Positions 1 through 6,665 of a DNA stretch of 34,069 nt are shown in pieces. The notes under the pieces were generated by a model. That model had not been told where the DNA came from. It saw only the letters and a program-made list of their open reading frames with translations, and made no database searches. The stretch is from an uncultured Lachnospiraceae bacterium. GTDB lineage: Bacteria > Bacillota > Clostridia > Lachnospirales > Lachnospiraceae. Position 1 is the first letter of the stretch. Every line of letters starts with the position of its first letter. The translations under genes and the position numbers were made by a program. The stretch covers positions 1 through 34,069 of the forward strand of contig CALWCS010000067.1 in NCBI GenBank assembly GCA_944376425.1, written 5' to 3'.

Positions 1-1371
1 TTCTTCCGGATAGTTTTTCACTCCCATTTCAAGTGCATCACGAATCTGACTTCCAGTCACTTCTGCGACACAGATCGTATTACTGTAAGGGAATACACTT
101 AAAAGATCATTATATGTAATGTCGCCGACGGCAATGTCTGCACGGATTCCACCGCCATTCATAAATGCAATGTCAGCACCTGTCTGATCCAGCAATGCGT
201 CTGCGCAGAAATCTCCAAGGTTTGTCTCTGCACTTCTGACGGCTCTCTCACCAGTCTCCGGATTGTTTGTAGTCAGAAGAACAGTCGTCTCACCGACAAC
301 TTCTTCTAACATATCAGAGTACTGGGACTGAATATTTTTGACAAACTGATCAGTCTCAGGATCTACATTTTTGGATGGTTCTTCTTCATCAGCAGAGGCT
401 GGGGAAGCATCCGGTGCAGTGGCATCGGCAGAAGAAGCTGTGACCGTAGCAGCCGGAACTTCTGTGATCATTTCAGCCGTAATCGTACCGTCTGGTTCAA
501 TCGTTAATTTTCCGATATTTGACAGTTTTGTTCCGGTCTGCGTCAGGATAACTTGTTCACCATCCATATTTTCGAGTATCTGGTTATATGTTTCATGAGA
601 ATGTCCGTCAATCACGACATCGATGTTTGTAGTATTTTCGATGATTGCCTCGGAAGACCAACGCTCGGTAATGCCTTCGTTTCCAAGATGACCAACTAAG
701 ATGACGTAGTCAGCGCCTTCTGCCAACGCATCATCTACGGTGTTCTGAATTTGAGTATATAAAGCTTCTCCCGTCTCATCTTCACAGAAACCATAGAGAT
801 AGTTTCCGCTATCATCTTGGAAATAGGTAGGGCTTGACTTCGTATAGCTTTCTGGTGTGCATACGCCGATAAATGCAATGCTGGTATCGCCGTATTCGAA
901 GATCTGATAAGGGTCAAATACCGTCTGATTATTGGAAAGATCCATAAAGTTACAGGAAGTGTATCCACAGTCAAGATCTTCAGCAAGTTCCAGAAAACGA
1001 TCCATGCCGTAATCAAACTCATGATTTCCAGGAACAGCAAAGTCGTATCCTACTTCGTTCATGATATCAATGATATAGCTTCCGCTGGAGAGCGTTCCGA
1101 TTGGAGCACCTTGAATGGCGTCTCCGGCGTCTACTAAGGTGACATAAGGTGTCTCTTCTAGCATTTCTTTTTCATAAAGGGCGAGACCGGCATATCCGAT
1201 ATTATCGTCAACACCGCAGTGAACATCATTTGTATATAAAACAATAATGTCCTGTGCTACATCTTCATCAAGTTCCGCTGCAAATGATGGCAGAGGAAGA
1301 GAAAAAGCCATGTTTAATGCTACAATAGAAGCAAGACAACGAGATGAAAGTTGCTGTTGAAACTTCTTCAT
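1..1371 (-). CDS. Secreted 5'-nucleotidase / metallophosphatase, 3' end cut by window edge
   Basis: The reading frame is open from the ATG at 1371 to base 1 (457 codons, no stop), so the C-terminus lies outside the window. Residues 1 to about 31 form a signal peptide: Lys/Arg-containing start, hydrophobic core, then PSFAA. The calcineurin-like metallophosphatase domain shows the metal-binding motifs in order: TNDVHCG, DAGD, GNHEFDYG, GHLG and GHSHE. After an Ala/Ser/Asp/Glu-rich linker at about residues 305-333, the 5'-nucleotidase C-terminal domain begins, with ETNLGDFCADAL and MNGGGIRADI. By family knowledge these enzymes hydrolyse extracellular nucleotides or nucleotide-derived phosphodiesters to nucleosides and phosphate; the exact substrate cannot be read here. 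AGGAGG at 1381-1386 supports the start. Typical members are 500-600 residues or longer with a cell-wall anchor, which would lie in the missing part. Confidence 0.93.
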   Translation of the reverse strand, partial: MKKFQQQLSSRCLASIVALNMAFSLPLPSFAAELDEDVAQDIIVLYTNDVHCGVDDNIGYAGLALYEKEMLEETPYVTLVDAGDAIQGAPIGTLSSGSYIIDIMNEVGYDFAVPGNHEFDYGMDRFLELAEDLDCGYTSCNFMDLSNNQTVFDPYQIFEYGDTSIAFIGVCTPESYTKSSPTYFQDDSGNYLYGFCEDETGEALYTQIQNTVDDALAEGADYVILVGHLGNEGITERWSSEAIIENTTNIDVVIDGHSHETYNQILENMDGEQVILTQTGTKLSNIGKLTIEPDGTITAEMITEVPAATVTASSADATAPDASPASADEEEPSKNVDPETDQFVKNIQSQYSDMLEEVVGETTVLLTTNNPETGERAVRSAETNLGDFCADALLDQTGADIAFMNGGGIRADIAVGDITYNDLLSVFPYSNTICVAEVTGSQIRDALEMGVKNYPEE

Positions 1372-1409
1372 AAGTAAAATCCTCCTTTTTGGCATTAGCC
1401 GTTTTTTTC

Positions 1410-1438
1410 ATTATAAAGTTTTGAAGATAGACTGTCAA
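1410..1438 (-). promoter_or_regulatory. Consensus sigma-A promoter of the 5'-nucleotidase gene
   Basis: Read on the minus strand, TTGACA (1438-1433) and TATAAT (1415-1410) are separated by exactly 17 bases. Both hexamers match the housekeeping consensus perfectly. Transcription would start near 1403 and give a leader of about 30 nt containing the AGGAGG site. Confidence 0.85.
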
Positions 1439-1465
1439 TAAGCGAAAGAAAATGTAATTGGAAAT

Positions 1466-1494
1466 GCACTTTTTATTGGATTAAAACATAAAAT
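1466..1494 (+). promoter_or_regulatory. Candidate SigE-type promoter of sigK
   Basis: GCACTTT (1466-1472), a 14-base spacer and CATAAAAT (1487-1494) resemble the sporulation SigE consensus (about GCATATT, then CATACAAT). In Bacillus and Clostridioides sigK is transcribed by SigE, so the location makes sense. An overlapping TATAAT at 1494-1499 has no good -35, so a sigma-A reading is weaker. This is pattern matching only. Confidence 0.35.
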
Positions 1495-1521
1495 ATAATA
1501 AAACCGCTTAGAGGAGCTTTT

Positions 1522-2139
1522 TTGAAAACATTTCCAAAGCCGCTTACAGCACAAGAAGAGAGACAATATCTTAAAAAATATCAAGAAGGCGATATGGAGG
1601 CAAAAAGGATTTTGATTGAGCGCAATCTAAGACTGGTTGCCCATGTGGCCAAAAAATATCAGGGAACGGAGGAAGAGAGTGACGACCTGATTTCTATCGG
1701 GACAATTGGTTTAATCAAGGCAGTTTCTACATTTGATTCTGCGAAAAACAATCGTCTGGCCACCTATGCGGCAAGATGTATAGAAAACGAACTTCTGATG
1801 ATGTTCCGGATGAGAAAAAAGACGGCAAAAGAAGTCTCTTTGTACGATCCTATCGGTACTGACAAGGAAGGAAACGAAATTAATCTCTTCGATATCATTG
1901 AAGGAGAAAATATAGATATTGTTGAAGAAATGGAGCTGCAAAGCAATGTAAAAAAGTTATATCGTCTGTTGGAAGAAACATTGGATGAAAGAGAAAAAAA
2001 AGTAATTCAGCTGCGTTACGGTGTCTGTGGCAAAGAAGAGATGACGCAGAGAGAGATCGCAAACCGGCTGGGGATTTCACGGTCGTATGTCTCTAGAATT
2101 GAAAAAAATGCGCTTGAAAAATTAAGACAGAAGTTCTAA
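1522..2139 (+). CDS. sigK: RNA polymerase sporulation sigma factor SigK
   Basis: This is a 205-residue sigma-70 family factor. Region 2 carries ERNLRLVAHVAKKY, DDLISIGTIGLIKA and LATYAARCIENE. The linker DPIGTDKEGNEI and the region 4 helix-turn-helix TQREIANRLGISRSYVSRIEK are typical of SigK/SigE and closest in memory to SigK. SigK drives late gene expression in the mother cell (coat and cortex maturation). The start is TTG at 1522, 5 bases after GAGGAG (1511-1516). An in-frame stop at 1489-1491 rules out an upstream extension, so the roughly 20-residue membrane pro-sequence of Bacillus SigK is absent, as is known for Clostridioides difficile. The gene is continuous, with no skin-type insertion. 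SigE is the main alternative, but the N-terminus beginning at FPKPLT fits SigK. Confidence 0.9.
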   Translation: MKTFPKPLTAQEERQYLKKYQEGDMEAKRILIERNLRLVAHVAKKYQGTEEESDDLISIGTIGLIKAVSTFDSAKNNRLATYAARCIENELLMMFRMRKKTAKEVSLYDPIGTDKEGNEINLFDIIEGENIDIVEEMELQSNVKKLYRLLEETLDEREKKVIQLRYGVCGKEEMTQREIANRLGISRSYVSRIEKNALEKLRQKF

Positions 2140-2175
2140 AATAAACACGATATCACACAGACAGAGGAAAGAGAA

Positions 2176-2868
2176 ATGATTTATCTATATGAAAAAATCG
2201 AACAGCTGACCGACCATCAGCTGTTTCTTTTAGGAGAGAATCTTCCCAAAAAACTAAAAGAGAGAACATGGCAGATGAAAAACAGAAAGAGAAAAGAAGA
2301 ACGAATCATAGGATACCATTTGCTCTGCCATGCGTTACTTAAAGAATATGGACAGAGCAAGAGAGAAATTTCTGTGATAGAAGGAAAATATGGAAAATTA
2401 TTTCTTGCAGCGATGCCCGATATTTTCTTTAATATCAGTCACAGCGATGAAAATGTGGCATGTATTGTGGGAAAAACAGAAAACGGGATAGATTTGCAGA
2501 AACGAATTTTATTTCAAGAAAGAATTGAGAGACGAATCTGCAGTGAACAGGAAAAAAGAAGAGTGGATGCATGCCAGACAATTCAGGAAAAAGAGTGGAC
2601 TTTGACAAAAATATGGGCTGCCAAGGAAGCATATCTGAAAAAGAAAGGAACTGGCATTATACAAGATCTGCGGCTTTTTAGGACAGAAGAAAAAAATGAC
2701 AAAGAATACACAATAGAAGAAGAGCGTATTATTTTAAAAGAAAGGCAGAACTTTATCGTAGCAATCTGCACAGCAGAAGAAAATCAAAAGATATTTTCTG
2801 TCACATTAGATCAGCTGCTAAAAGAGAGCAAAGAAAACTCAGTGAAAAAGAAAGATCTGAAAAAATAA
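2176..2868 (+). CDS. 4'-phosphopantetheinyl transferase, Sfp family
   Basis: The enzyme would transfer the 4'-phosphopantetheine arm of coenzyme A to a serine on a carrier protein (acyl, peptidyl or aryl carrier) in the cytosol. The 230-residue length fits Sfp-type rather than the shorter AcpS-type. Visible motifs are NISHSDE (residues 86-92), GIDLQK (104-109) and WAAKEAYLKKKGTG (147-160), which supplies the Mg-binding Glu151 and the Lys of the KEA motif. Gln108 sits where many Sfp proteins carry a metal-binding Glu (GIDVE), so metal coordination may differ. The C-terminal tail is Lys/Glu-rich. It lies 36 bases after sigK and 28 bases before the YbaK-type gene. No carrier protein or synthase gene is visible nearby, so the substrate is unknown. 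Confidence 0.88.
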   Translation: MIYLYEKIEQLTDHQLFLLGENLPKKLKERTWQMKNRKRKEERIIGYHLLCHALLKEYGQSKREISVIEGKYGKLFLAAMPDIFFNISHSDENVACIVGKTENGIDLQKRILFQERIERRICSEQEKRRVDACQTIQEKEWTLTKIWAAKEAYLKKKGTGIIQDLRLFRTEEKNDKEYTIEEERIILKERQNFIVAICTAEENQKIFSVTLDQLLKESKENSVKKKDLKK

Positions 2869-2896
2869 AAAAGATAGAAAAAAAGAGAGGAACAAT

Positions 2897-3394
2897 ATGG
2901 CAAAAAAAAAGAATGATACAATGGTAAAAACAAACGCTATGCGGATTGTAGAGAGTGCAAAGGTTCCATTTCGAACGAAAGAATATGAAGTGGATGAAGA
3001 AAATTTGTCAGGAACACATGCGGCACAGATGATAGGGATGCCATGTGAACAAGTATTTAAAACATTAGTTTTAAAAGGAGAAAGGACAGGCTATTTTGTC
3101 TGCTGCATACCGGTAGATAGGGAGCTGGATTTGAAAAAAGTAGCAAAAGCAGCAGGAGATAAAAAGACAGAGATGATTCCGATGAAAGATTTGTTGTCGG
3201 TAACAGGCTATATCAGGGGCGGCTGCTCACCGATTGGGATGAAGAAAAAATTTCCAACATATTTAGATGAGACAGCACAATTATTTGATGAGATTGCGGT
3301 GAGTGCCGGAAAAAGAGGAGAACAGATTTTGATTCATCCAGAAGATTTAAAAAGATTAGTTGAAGGAACGTATGCAGATCTGGTCCGCGAATAG
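2897..3394 (+). CDS. ybaK: YbaK/EbsC-family aminoacyl-tRNA deacylase
   Basis: This 165-residue protein has the YbaK fold signature: SGTHAAQMIGMPCEQVFKTLV (residues 38-58), with Lys55 in the position of the YbaK catalytic lysine, then FVCCIPVDRELDLKKVAKAAG and the strand GYIRGGCSPIGMKKKFPTYLDE. By family knowledge YbaK removes cysteine mischarged onto tRNA-Pro, protecting translation fidelity. The GGCSPIG loop and the length match the Cys-specific YbaK group better than ProX or ProXp-ala. The ATG at 2897 follows AGAGAGGAAC. A Lys-rich stretch encoded by nine A residues lies directly after the start. Confidence 0.9.
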   Translation: MAKKKNDTMVKTNAMRIVESAKVPFRTKEYEVDEENLSGTHAAQMIGMPCEQVFKTLVLKGERTGYFVCCIPVDRELDLKKVAKAAGDKKTEMIPMKDLLSVTGYIRGGCSPIGMKKKFPTYLDETAQLFDEIAVSAGKRGEQILIHPEDLKRLVEGTYADLVRE

Positions 3395-3409
3395 GAAGAG
3401 GAGAAGAAT

Positions 3410-3655
3410 ATGAGAAGTATGGAATTTAAAATGGAACGGCCCAATTTAGTGCAGGCAGGACAAGAAGTCCAAATAATGGAAAGTCAGCTCCCGACGAGTT
3501 ATTATTATACGATTTTGCCAGCCGTAGGTATGTCTGGAAATTATTCTCTGCGAGAGCGGTTAAAAAGTACGACAGGAATTGTAAAAGAGATTAAGGAAAC
3601 TCCGAGAGGATACTATGTGATTGTAGAGTTTGAAAACGAAGAGCCTATAAAATGA
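3410..3655 (+). CDS. Small uncharacterised protein, 81 residues
   Basis: I do not recognise this protein. The start at 3410 follows GAGGAG and lies 15 bases after the YbaK stop, so it is probably co-transcribed with ybaK. It has no signal peptide, membrane segment or cysteine. The C-terminal half ([24 protein letters not shown]) alternates hydrophobic and charged residues around a Gly, which suggests a small beta-barrel of the SH3/KOW kind. That fold guess is inference. Codon use matches the neighbours, so a real gene is likely. Confidence 0.65.
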   Translation: MRSMEFKMERPNLVQAGQEVQIMESQLPTSYYYTILPAVGMSGNYSLRERLKSTTGIVKEIKETPRGYYVIVEFENEEPIK

Positions 3656-3684
3656 CAAAGAGCAGTGAGAAGAAATAAGATAGT

Positions 3685-3710
3685 CCCAGTCAATCATTTT
3701 GCTGACTGGG
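3685..3710. other. GC-rich perfect hairpin after the 81-residue gene
   Basis: CCCAGTCA (3685-3692) pairs with TGACTGGG (3703-3710) around a 10-base loop. There is no T-tract on either side, so it is a poor intrinsic terminator. It could stabilise the upstream mRNA 3' end. The rest of 3711-3960 shows a promoter (next entry) and no convincing gene. Confidence 0.5.
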
Positions 3711-3760
3711 GCGAAAAATAGCAAAATAACACCAGTTCTCATAATAATAAGATAAAAAAA

Positions 3761-3789
3761 TTGCTATTTTGCAACAAGAGTGATATAAT
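3761..3789 (+). promoter_or_regulatory. Sigma-A promoter upstream of comM
   Basis: TTGCTA (3761-3766), 17 bases, then a perfect TATAAT (3784-3789). The start point would be near 3796, giving a leader of about 175 nt before comM. Two similar 12-base segments (3796-3807 and 3812-3823, each of the form TNTCATTTCNTG) begin at the predicted start. Confidence 0.7.
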
Positions 3790-3972
3790 AAAAGTGTCAT
3801 TTCGTGACCAAAAGTTTCATTTCATGGCATTCGCCGGTTATTTCCCAGACAGTAAGAAATTAGAAAATAAAAAAATCACTGAAAAACAGCTTTTCGATAT
3901 GGAATAGATGAATGGAGTACGTAAAGTGGATTGTCTTTCATCTGTCAGAAAAAAGAAGAGAGGAGGATGCAG

Positions 3973-5496
3973 TTGTTTAGCACAGCATATTCGGCAGTCC
4001 TTTATGGAGTAGAAAGCTGTCAGGTGCATGTAGAAGCAGATGTCAGCAATGGACTGCCGATGTTCCAGATGGTAGGATATCTTGCTTCTGAAGTAAGAGA
4101 GGCACAAGAACGGGTAAAAACAGCAATACGGAATTCAGGAATTATATTGGAACCAAAAAAAGTGACAGTCAATTTATCACCGGCAGATTTAAAAAAAGAA
4201 GGATCAGGCTTTGATCTTCCGATTGCAGCAGCAGTTTTAGCATCGTATGGACTTTTTGAAAGAGAAAAATTGAAAAATATTTTCATAGCGGGAGAGTTAA
4301 GCCTTGGGGGAGAAGTCAACCCAATCCGAGGTATTTTGCCTTTAGTAGACGGAGCAAAAAAGGCAGGATATCAAAGCTGTATGATTCCAAAGAAAAATGA
4401 GACAGAAGGAGCATTGATAGATAACATGGAGATTATCGGTGTGTCGACCTTAGAAGAGATGATTTTTCACTTTCAGGGAAAACGGAAAATCAAGCCATGT
4501 GACAGGCAGAAAAAAATAGAAGAAGAGCAACAAGAACAAACAGATTTTTGTGAGATAAACGGACAGGAGACTCTAAAGCGTGCAATAGAAATTGCAGTAA
4601 GCGGAATGCATCATTTTTTAATGATTGGACCTCCGGGGATAGGAAAATCAATGGCGGCAAAATGTATTCCTTCCATTTTACCGGATATGAGCATGGACGA
4701 GTGCTTAGAGGTATCTAAAATTTACAGTGTTTCTGGATTACTGCCGGAACAACATCCTCTGCTGAAAAAAAGACCGTTTCGGGCTCCACATCACACTATT
4801 ACGCCTCAGGCTCTGATCGGAGGAGGAAGAAATCCGAAACCTGGAGAAATCAGCCTTGCTCATAGAGGAGTTCTGTTCTTAGATGAGATGACAGAATTTC
4901 AAAAGGCAACGCTGGAAATTTTAAGACAGCCTTTAGAAGAAAGAAAAGTATGTATTGCGAGGATGGGAGGCAGATATATTTTTCCGGCAGACACTATGCT
5001 GGTAGGTGCTATGAATCCATGTAAATGTGGTTATTATCCGAACAGAAACCGATGCAGATGTACAGAGAGAGAAGTAAAAAAATATCTTCAAAAATTAAGC
5101 CAGCCGTTGCTTGATCGGATGGATATCAGCGTGGAAGCGGAAGAACTGACTTATCAGGATTTACAGGAAAAAAGAAAAAATGAAAGTTCGAAAGAGATAA
5201 AAGAGCGTGTACAAAAGGCACAAAAAAGACAAAAAGAAAGATATGCACAGACAGATTTTTTATTTAATTCTGATTTAGATCCGGCAGGTATCAAAAGATT
5301 TTGCAAAATGAATAAAAGCGCTCAAAAATTGTTGGAAGAAGGATTTGAAAAGCTGGGTATGACAGTCAGATCGTATCATAAGATTATCAAAGTAGCACAG
5401 ACCGTGGTCGATTTGGAAGGAGCAAAATGGATCGAGGAACGCCATATTGCAGAAGCAATGTGCTATCGGATGAGTCAGCAGAAATTTTGGAATTGA
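3973..5496 (+). CDS. comM: ComM/YifB-family AAA+ ATPase (Mg-chelatase-like)
   Basis: This 507-residue protein matches the family's usual length. In order it shows the N-terminal ChlI-like domain (NGLPMFQMVGY, VNLSPADLKKEGSGFDLPIA), the Walker A motif GPPGIGKS (about residues 219-226), the Walker B region LFLDEM, and the Cys-rich CKCGYYPNRNRCRC loop followed by LDRMDISVE. ComM is a hexameric branch-migration helicase that helps integrate incoming DNA during natural transformation. An ATG at 3967 abuts the AGGAGG at 3961-3966 and cannot use it. The TTG at 3973 has ideal 6-base spacing and gives the family N-terminus (M-F-S-T-A-Y-S), so I chose it; a longer ATG at 3931 lacks a site. dprA follows 69 bases later. 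Confidence 0.93.
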   Translation: MFSTAYSAVLYGVESCQVHVEADVSNGLPMFQMVGYLASEVREAQERVKTAIRNSGIILEPKKVTVNLSPADLKKEGSGFDLPIAAAVLASYGLFEREKLKNIFIAGELSLGGEVNPIRGILPLVDGAKKAGYQSCMIPKKNETEGALIDNMEIIGVSTLEEMIFHFQGKRKIKPCDRQKKIEEEQQEQTDFCEINGQETLKRAIEIAVSGMHHFLMIGPPGIGKSMAAKCIPSILPDMSMDECLEVSKIYSVSGLLPEQHPLLKKRPFRAPHHTITPQALIGGGRNPKPGEISLAHRGVLFLDEMTEFQKATLEILRQPLEERKVCIARMGGRYIFPADTMLVGAMNPCKCGYYPNRNRCRCTEREVKKYLQKLSQPLLDRMDISVEAEELTYQDLQEKRKNESSKEIKERVQKAQKRQKERYAQTDFLFNSDLDPAGIKRFCKMNKSAQKLLEEGFEKLGMTVRSYHKIIKVAQTVVDLEGAKWIEERHIAEAMCYRMSQQKFWN

Positions 5497-5565
5497 TACG
5501 TAGGTACTGCAATCAAAAATAGTGATCTGACAGACGAGTGAAAAGTTAGAAAAAAGGAGAAATAT

Positions 5566-6639
5566 ATGGAAATCTATTGGTTTTGGCTCTGTACCAAAGA
5601 GACGCTTTCTTTAAAAAAGAAGAAGAGATTATTAAAATTATTTGGAACCCCAGAAGACATCTACCGCGCAAAAAAACAAGAATTAGAGAAAGTAAAATTT
5701 TTAAATGAACAAGAACAGCAGCAACTGTTAAAAAAAGGAGAGAATCCACAGGAAGTTTATCATAGACAGAAAGAAAACGGAATAAACTTTATCAGCCGGG
5801 AACAAAAAGATTTTCCGAGACGCCTTTTAGAAATTCCCGATAAACCGCTGGGATTATTCTTTAAGGGAAAGCTGCCAAAGGAAGAAAAAAAAGCGGCAGC
5901 CGTGATAGGAGCAAGAGCCTGTACGTATGCGGGACAGGCTCTTGCCGGTCAGATTGGAGAAGAACTTGCATGTGCCGGAGTTGAACTCATCAGTGGAATG
6001 GCAAGAGGAATTGACGGATGTGCACAAAGTTCCGCTTTAAGGGCGGGAGGAAGCTCCTGTGCAATTTTGGGAAGCGGCGTCGATGTGGTTTATCCTCCAG
6101 AACATCAAAATCTATACGAAGAACTTCAAAAGCATGGAAGTATTGTTTCAGAATTCCCGCCCGGAAGCGCGCCGCTTGGCAGACATTTTCCGCAGCGCAA
6201 CCGTCTGATCAGCGGAATGGCAGACTTTGTGATTGTTGTAGAAGCAAGAGAGAGAAGCGGCAGCTTGATTACGGTAGACTATGCCTTAGAGCAGGGAAAG
6301 GAAATTTATGCTGTTCCGGGCAGACCAAGTGATGCGCTGAGTGGAGGATGTAATCGTCTGATCGCACAAGGAGCCGGAATTTTTACGTCTACGATACAGA
6401 TTTTGGAGGAGCAGGGCGTTTCTTATAAAAATATAAAGAAAAAAGAAAAAAAACAGATTAAGCTTGCAACAAAAGAAAATTTGGTGTATAGTTGTCTCGA
6501 TTTACGGCCAAAAAGCCTACAGCAGATAGTAGAGCAGACAAAATTGTCTGTGGGAGAAACCATGGAGATTTTAATCAGGCTGCAGATAAAAGAAGTCATT
6601 TTGGAAGTGGCAAAGAACTATTATCAAAGAAATTTGTAA
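5566..6639 (+). CDS. dprA: DNA-processing protein DprA (Smf)
   Basis: This 357-residue protein has the usual three parts. A helical N-terminal domain (to about residue 70) is followed by a Rossmann-like core with IGARACTYAGQ, ISGMARGIDGCAQSSAL, ILGSGVDVVYPPEHQNLY, RNRLISGMADFVIVVEA and RSGSLITVDYALEQG. The C-terminal winged-helix domain spans about residues 295-357. DprA binds incoming single-stranded DNA and loads RecA in transformation; in non-competent bacteria its role is less clear. AAGGAG precedes the ATG at 5566. The gene sits between comM and topA with a 26-base gap to topA, probably as one operon. Confidence 0.96.
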   Translation: MEIYWFWLCTKETLSLKKKKRLLKLFGTPEDIYRAKKQELEKVKFLNEQEQQQLLKKGENPQEVYHRQKENGINFISREQKDFPRRLLEIPDKPLGLFFKGKLPKEEKKAAAVIGARACTYAGQALAGQIGEELACAGVELISGMARGIDGCAQSSALRAGGSSCAILGSGVDVVYPPEHQNLYEELQKHGSIVSEFPPGSAPLGRHFPQRNRLISGMADFVIVVEARERSGSLITVDYALEQGKEIYAVPGRPSDALSGGCNRLIAQGAGIFTSTIQILEEQGVSYKNIKKKEKKQIKLATKENLVYSCLDLRPKSLQQIVEQTKLSVGETMEILIRLQIKEVILEVAKNYYQRNL

Positions 6640-6665
6640 AATTATGAAAATTGTTGGAGGTTTAT

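Noticed and set aside
371..598. 75-residue frame on the + strand
   Set aside because: It lies antisense to the nucleotidase and reflects its Ala/Ser-rich linker. It has no ribosome binding site.
3824..3907. 27-codon frame in the comM leader
   Set aside because: No ribosome binding site and no recognisable protein features. Kept only as a note in the leader finding.
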